This document shows positions 60,744 to 64,000 of a stretch of 64,000 nucleotides of DNA, piece by piece (the first letter of the stretch is position 1; every line of letters begins with the position of its first letter). Below the pieces are notes generated by a model that had not been told where the DNA came from, ran no database searches, and saw nothing but the letters and a program-made list of their open reading frames with translations. The position numbers and the translations under genes are program-made. Origin of the DNA: Brevibacterium ihuae (GTDB lineage Bacteria; Actinomycetota; Actinomycetes; Actinomycetales; Brevibacteriaceae); the NCBI RefSeq assembly GCF_900184225.1, contig NZ_FXWZ01000003.1:1181684-1245683 (forward strand). Reading direction: 5' to 3'.

Positions 60744-60792
60744 GAGATTGCGAGAAAGTGCTGATCCGCTCTCAGAAACCTTCGGAAATTGC
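60744..60792. repeat. Copy 2 of the 49-bp dispersed element
   Basis: Identical to 38229-38277 at 37 of 49 positions without gaps; both begin GAGATTGCGA and end GAAATTGC. Here the left arm has diverged and the long stem is lost. Confidence 0.65.
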
Positions 60793-60832
60793 ACTCCTGC
60801 GGGGCGCGTTGGCCCGGTGCTGAGCCGGGGAC

Positions 60833-60838
60833 TACCCT
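60833..60838 (+). promoter_or_regulatory. -10 element TACCCT
   Basis: Six nt before ATG 60845, which favours it over the out-of-frame ATG at 60841. Confidence 0.5.
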
Positions 60839-60844
60839 GGATGC

Positions 60845-61702
60845 ATGCGTGTTTCAGCGATCCAGCTCGCCTATGCCGATGAGGACTCCCAGCAGACCCG
60901 GATCGACCGGGCCGTCCAGCTCGTCCGGGCTCAGCACGGCTCCGATCTCGTCGTCCTGCCCGAGCTGTGGTCGCCCGGCGGGTTCTCCTACCGCGACTGG
61001 GGCGAGCGCGCGGAATCGCCCGTCGACGGGCGCACCGTCACCGCGCTGGCCGCCGTCGCGCGCGAAATCGGCGCCTACGTCCACATCGGTTCGATCATCG
61101 AGGGCAGCGAGACCGCGCTCACCCGCCTGGCCGAGTACGACCACGACGTCACCGCACTGCCGGAGCTGCCCGACGGCGAGCGCCATCTGTGGAACACCTC
61201 CGTCCTCGTGTCGCCGGCCGGCGAGGTCATCGCGACCTACCGCAAGATCCACCGGTTCGGTTTCGGATCCGGCGAGCCCAAGCTCCTCGAGGCCGGGGAG
61301 GACATCGTCACCGTGCCGATCGAGGTCGACGGCCGCACCGTGTCGCTCGGCCTGGCGACGTGCTACGACCTGCGCTTCCCCGAGATGTTCCGCGCGCTCC
61401 TCGACGCCGGCGCCGAGGTCGTCGCAGTGCCCGCCGCGTGGCCGGCCCCGCGCGTCGATCACTGGAGTCTGTTCGCGCGCGCCCGAGCGGCCGAGGACTT
61501 CCTCGCGGTCATCGCGTGCAACACCGCCGGGTTCCACTCCCGCACCGAGATGGGCGGGCACTCGGTGATCGTCGACGCCTCCGGCAACGTCCTCGCCGAG
61601 GCCGGCGCGGACGAGACCGTCATCGTCGCCGACATCGACATCGACGCGATCCACGCGCGTCGCGAGAGCTTCCCCGCCCTCGCCGACCGCAGGCTCCGCT
61701 GA
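60845..61702 (+). CDS. Carbon-nitrogen hydrolase (nitrilase superfamily amidase)
   Basis: A 285-aa protein with the full Glu-Lys-Cys triad: VVLPELWSPGG (Glu40), YRKIHRFGF (Lys134) and GLATCYDLRFPEMFRALL (Cys173). Layout and YRKIH-F are of the omega-amidase/Nit-like branch, which hydrolyses small amides such as 2-oxoglutaramate or deaminated glutathione. The enzyme is cytosolic. Five bases separate its stop from the next start, so it is probably cotranscribed with the copper membrane protein by chance. Confidence 0.88.
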   Translation: MRVSAIQLAYADEDSQQTRIDRAVQLVRAQHGSDLVVLPELWSPGGFSYRDWGERAESPVDGRTVTALAAVAREIGAYVHIGSIIEGSETALTRLAEYDHDVTALPELPDGERHLWNTSVLVSPAGEVIATYRKIHRFGFGSGEPKLLEAGEDIVTVPIEVDGRTVSLGLATCYDLRFPEMFRALLDAGAEVVAVPAAWPAPRVDHWSLFARARAAEDFLAVIACNTAGFHSRTEMGGHSVIVDASGNVLAEAGADETVIVADIDIDAIHARRESFPALADRRLR

Positions 61703-61707
61703 CGCCG

Positions 61708-63825
61708 GTGGCCGTCGCACCCACCCGCTCCCCGCACGCCCGACCCGAGGCGGGCACCGCGGACCGGCGCACCGCGCGCCGTCTGCGCCTCGCCGCGATC
61801 CCGGGTCTCCTCGTCGTCGGCACGATCGTGGGCCTCCTCGCCCTCGACTTCACCGGCGCGGCCGCCCCCACCCTGCTCAACGACGCGGGTCCTCTGGGCC
61901 GCTACGGTCTGCCGATCGCCAAGTTCGTCTTCAACCTCGCGATGGCGGTGACGATCGGGGCGCTCGTGCTCGCCGCCGTCGTGCTCCCGCGCAGCGCTCC
62001 GGTGCGGGTCAGGCACCGGGACCGCGGGAAGGCGGCGGCCCGGCCGAGCACCCTCGACCCCGCATGGACCGCCTGCCTGCGCGTCGCCGAGGTCGCCTCC
62101 GTCGTGTGGACGGTGGGCGCGATCGCCGTGCTCATCCTCGCGTTCGTCGACACCGCCGGAGCGCAGGCGCTCACCGGCGACTTCTCCGCCCAGCTCGGGG
62201 CCTACGTCACCCAGGTCCCCTATGGCCAGCTGTGGACCCTCATCGTCGTCCTCGCCGCGATCGTGTCGACGTGCGTGTTCGCGGTCCGCAGCTTCACCGG
62301 GATCGGCCTCGTCACGGTGCTCTCCTTCCTCCCGCTCATCCCGCAGGCGCTCATGGGCCACTCCGCCGGTGCCAGCGGCCATACCGCGGCGGTCAACAGC
62401 ATCGGTCTCCATCTCATCGCCGTCGTCGTCTGGGTCGGCGGGCTCGTCGCGCTCGGGCTCCTCGCGCCGGTGCTCACCGCCCGGGCCGACCTCGGGGTGC
62501 TCGTCGGTCGCTTCTCCGGACTCGCTCTCTTCGCCTGGGCGCTCATGGTCTTCACCGGCCTGTTCAACGCGAGCCTGCGGGTGAACTCCCTCGCCGACTG
62601 GATGACGCCCTACGGCCTCCTCATCGTCGCGAAGCTCGGCATCACCGTCGTCCTCGGGTTCATCGGCTACTGGCACCGGCGCTTCGTCATCGACCGGCTC
62701 ACCCCGAGCTCCGCCGAGGGGAACGGTGCCGAACGGGCAGCGGGAGCGGTCTTTGCCCGGCTCGAGTTCTGGCGCCTCATCGCCGTCGAGACGCTGCTGT
62801 TCGGAGCGGTCATGGCGCTCGGCACCGTGCTCGCCCGCTCGCAGCCCCCGGTCCCGGACGAGCCGCCCTCCCGTCCCACCCCGGCCGAGGCGCTCACCTA
62901 TGAGCCGCTGCCGCCGGAGCCCACCTGGGGCCGGTTCTTCACCGAGTGGCAGGTCGATCCGCTGTGGACGGTCGTCGCGCTCGGCCTCGCGGCGGCGTAC
63001 ATCGCCGGGTTCGTCCGCCTCCGCCGCCGCGGTGATTCCTGGCCGGTGGTCCGCCTCGTCATGTGGCTGATCGGCATGCTCCTGCTGTTCTACGTCACCT
63101 CGGGCGGCCCGGTGGTCTACGGCAAGGTGCTGTTCTCGGCCCACATGATCCAGCACATGCTCATCGTCATGATCGTGCCGCTGCCGATGGTGCTCGGCGC
63201 TCCGATCACCCTGCTCATGCGGGCGGTCCCGGCGCGCACCGACGGCTCCCGCGGTGCCCGCGACTGGATCCTCGGGGCGGTGCACCACCCGTACCTGCGG
63301 TTCTGGGCGCACCCGGTGGTGGCGGCGGTGAACTTCTCGGGCTCGCTCGTCGTCTTCTATCACACGGGCATCATGTGGTGGGCGCTCGATACGCACATCG
63401 GCCACGAGCTCATGATCCTCCACTTCGTCGCGGCGGGGTACATGTTCGCGCAGGCGATGATCGGCATCGATCCCGGCGTCGAGCGCTTCCGCTATCCCCT
63501 GCGGCTCCTCCTGCTCCTCATCACCATGGCCTTCCACGCGTTCTTCGGGATCTCGATCATGTCCTCGACGACCCTCATCGAGGGCGACTGGTTCGGGAAC
63601 ATGGGCCACGGCTGGATCCCCGCGCTCGACGACCAGGTGCGCGGCGGGGAGATCGCGTGGGGGATCGGCGAGCTGCCGACGCTCGCGCTCGCGATCATCG
63701 CGGCCGTCCAATGGTCCCGCTCCTCGGATCGCGAGGCCCGGCGCCGGGACCGCTCCGAGGACCGCACCGGCGACGCCGAGCTCAAGGCCTACAACGACAT
63801 GCTCGCGCGCCTCGACAAGCACTGA
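61708..63825 (+). CDS. CopD-CtaG fusion: copper membrane protein / cytochrome oxidase assembly factor
   Basis: A 705-aa polytopic protein from GTG 61708. The N-terminal half is CopD-like (LPLIPQALMGHSAGASGHTA, GLHLIAVVVWVGGLVALGLL, GLFNASLRVNSLADW). The C-terminal half is CtaG_caa3-like (FYVTSGGPVVYGKVLFSAHM, IQHMLIVMIVPLPMVLGAPI, GHELMILHFVAAGYMFAQAM) with several membrane His residues fit for Cu. It has around 15-16 helices. It likely supplies copper to cytochrome oxidase. This fusion is an established actinobacterial architecture. Confidence 0.88.
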   Translation: MAVAPTRSPHARPEAGTADRRTARRLRLAAIPGLLVVGTIVGLLALDFTGAAAPTLLNDAGPLGRYGLPIAKFVFNLAMAVTIGALVLAAVVLPRSAPVRVRHRDRGKAAARPSTLDPAWTACLRVAEVASVVWTVGAIAVLILAFVDTAGAQALTGDFSAQLGAYVTQVPYGQLWTLIVVLAAIVSTCVFAVRSFTGIGLVTVLSFLPLIPQALMGHSAGASGHTAAVNSIGLHLIAVVVWVGGLVALGLLAPVLTARADLGVLVGRFSGLALFAWALMVFTGLFNASLRVNSLADWMTPYGLLIVAKLGITVVLGFIGYWHRRFVIDRLTPSSAEGNGAERAAGAVFARLEFWRLIAVETLLFGAVMALGTVLARSQPPVPDEPPSRPTPAEALTYEPLPPEPTWGRFFTEWQVDPLWTVVALGLAAAYIAGFVRLRRRGDSWPVVRLVMWLIGMLLLFYVTSGGPVVYGKVLFSAHMIQHMLIVMIVPLPMVLGAPITLLMRAVPARTDGSRGARDWILGAVHHPYLRFWAHPVVAAVNFSGSLVVFYHTGIMWWALDTHIGHELMILHFVAAGYMFAQAMIGIDPGVERFRYPLRLLLLLITMAFHAFFGISIMSSTTLIEGDWFGNMGHGWIPALDDQVRGGEIAWGIGELPTLALAIIAAVQWSRSSDREARRRDRSEDRTGDAELKAYNDMLARLDKH

Positions 63826-63929
63826 GCCGCGGCTGGGACAGCGGTCCGCTGAGCCGTGTCGGAGGAACGCGCGGGGTCCGCCGCCGGCTGCGCGATCCGC
63901 GCTCCCGGACCGCCCGCCCTGCGCTGCGG

Positions 63930-63989
63930 CCTCCCGAGCGGCACCGTCCGCCCCCGCCGCCTCCTCCTCCTGAGCGGCGCCGTCCGCCC
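63930..63989 (+). repeat. 36-bp-period direct repeat at the right edge
   Basis: Copies 63930-63953 and 63966-63989 agree at 22 of 24 bases (core GAGCGGC...CCGTCCGCC). CGCCCTGCGC words flank both. The array may continue beyond the window. The rest of 63826-64000 shows no gene. Confidence 0.6.
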
Positions 63990-64000
63990 TGCGCCGCCGC

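Overview
The window is about 71% G+C by eye and gene-dense. It has a typical actinobacterial gene set: PucR, GntR, TetR and ArsR regulators, a CsoR copper circuit, a branched-chain 2-oxoacid dehydrogenase operon, a GH15 family enzyme fused to a trehalose-phosphate phosphatase, and a CopD-CtaG fusion. Many genes have a TANNNT or CACAAT hexamer 6-8 nt before the start codon and no Shine-Dalgarno (SD) sequence, which points to leaderless transcripts, common in Actinobacteria. I read it as chromosomal DNA of a free-living high-GC actinobacterium, probably Micrococcales and possibly Brevibacterium-like; the genus is a guess. No rRNA, tRNA, CRISPR array, IS element or prophage was recognised.

Layout. 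1-2.3 kb: 5' part of a methylmalonate-semialdehyde dehydrogenase gene, divergent from a frameshifted PucR regulator. 2.3-6.4 kb: a reactive-sulfur operon (persulfide dioxygenase-rhodanese, membrane rhodanese, TauE/SafE exporter, thioredoxin, CstR-like repressor, small Cys-rich protein) behind a CsoR/CstR-type palindrome and closed by a long hairpin. 6.5-16.4 kb: catabolism and transport (amidohydrolase plus MHS transporter, LysR, ornithine cyclodeaminase-like, BASS transporter, DUF421, an OYE/TMADH-type oxidoreductase). 16.4-25.8 kb: GntR-AlkA pair, aminotransferase, TRIC channel, kinase, Rieske lipoprotein, a truncated MobA-like gene beside an orphan TRAP binding protein, TetR. 25.8-29.5 kb: a metallophosphoesterase broken by one amber codon, then an ArsR/serine hydrolase/membrane operon.

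29.6-38.2 kb: thioesterase, membrane proteins, the trehalose phosphatase-GH15 fusion, and a lipoprotein/OmpR regulator/kinase operon. 38.3-41.2 kb: copper operon csoR, copZ, copA under a near-consensus promoter with the operator in its spacer. 41.2-44.3 kb: a CitA/DcuS-type two-component system whose kinase carries a heptapeptide repeat tail. 44.5-48.8 kb: sugar-lactone oxidase, PLP aldolase/deaminase, succinate-semialdehyde dehydrogenase. 49.2-50.6 kb: purB. 50.9-53.4 kb: a compact three-gene cassette with a WXG100-like helical protein and an alpha/beta hydrolase. 54.0-57.7 kb: E1 alpha, E1 beta and E2 of a branched-chain 2-oxoacid dehydrogenase behind a CRP/GlxR-like site. 59.6-60.6 kb: zinc-free forms of L28, L33 and S14, then HU. 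60.8-63.8 kb: nitrilase-family amidohydrolase and a CopD-CtaG fusion.

Three genes look broken or misread (PucR, metallophosphoesterase, MobA-like), and a fourth has a start-region conflict (CitA-type kinase). The two hairpin-associated or single-base cases could be sequencing errors. The best candidates for unusual biology are the WXG-like/hydrolase cassette, the small Cys-rich protein of the sulfur operon, the trehalose fusion enzyme, the paired CstR/CsoR operators, and a 49-bp dispersed intergenic element.
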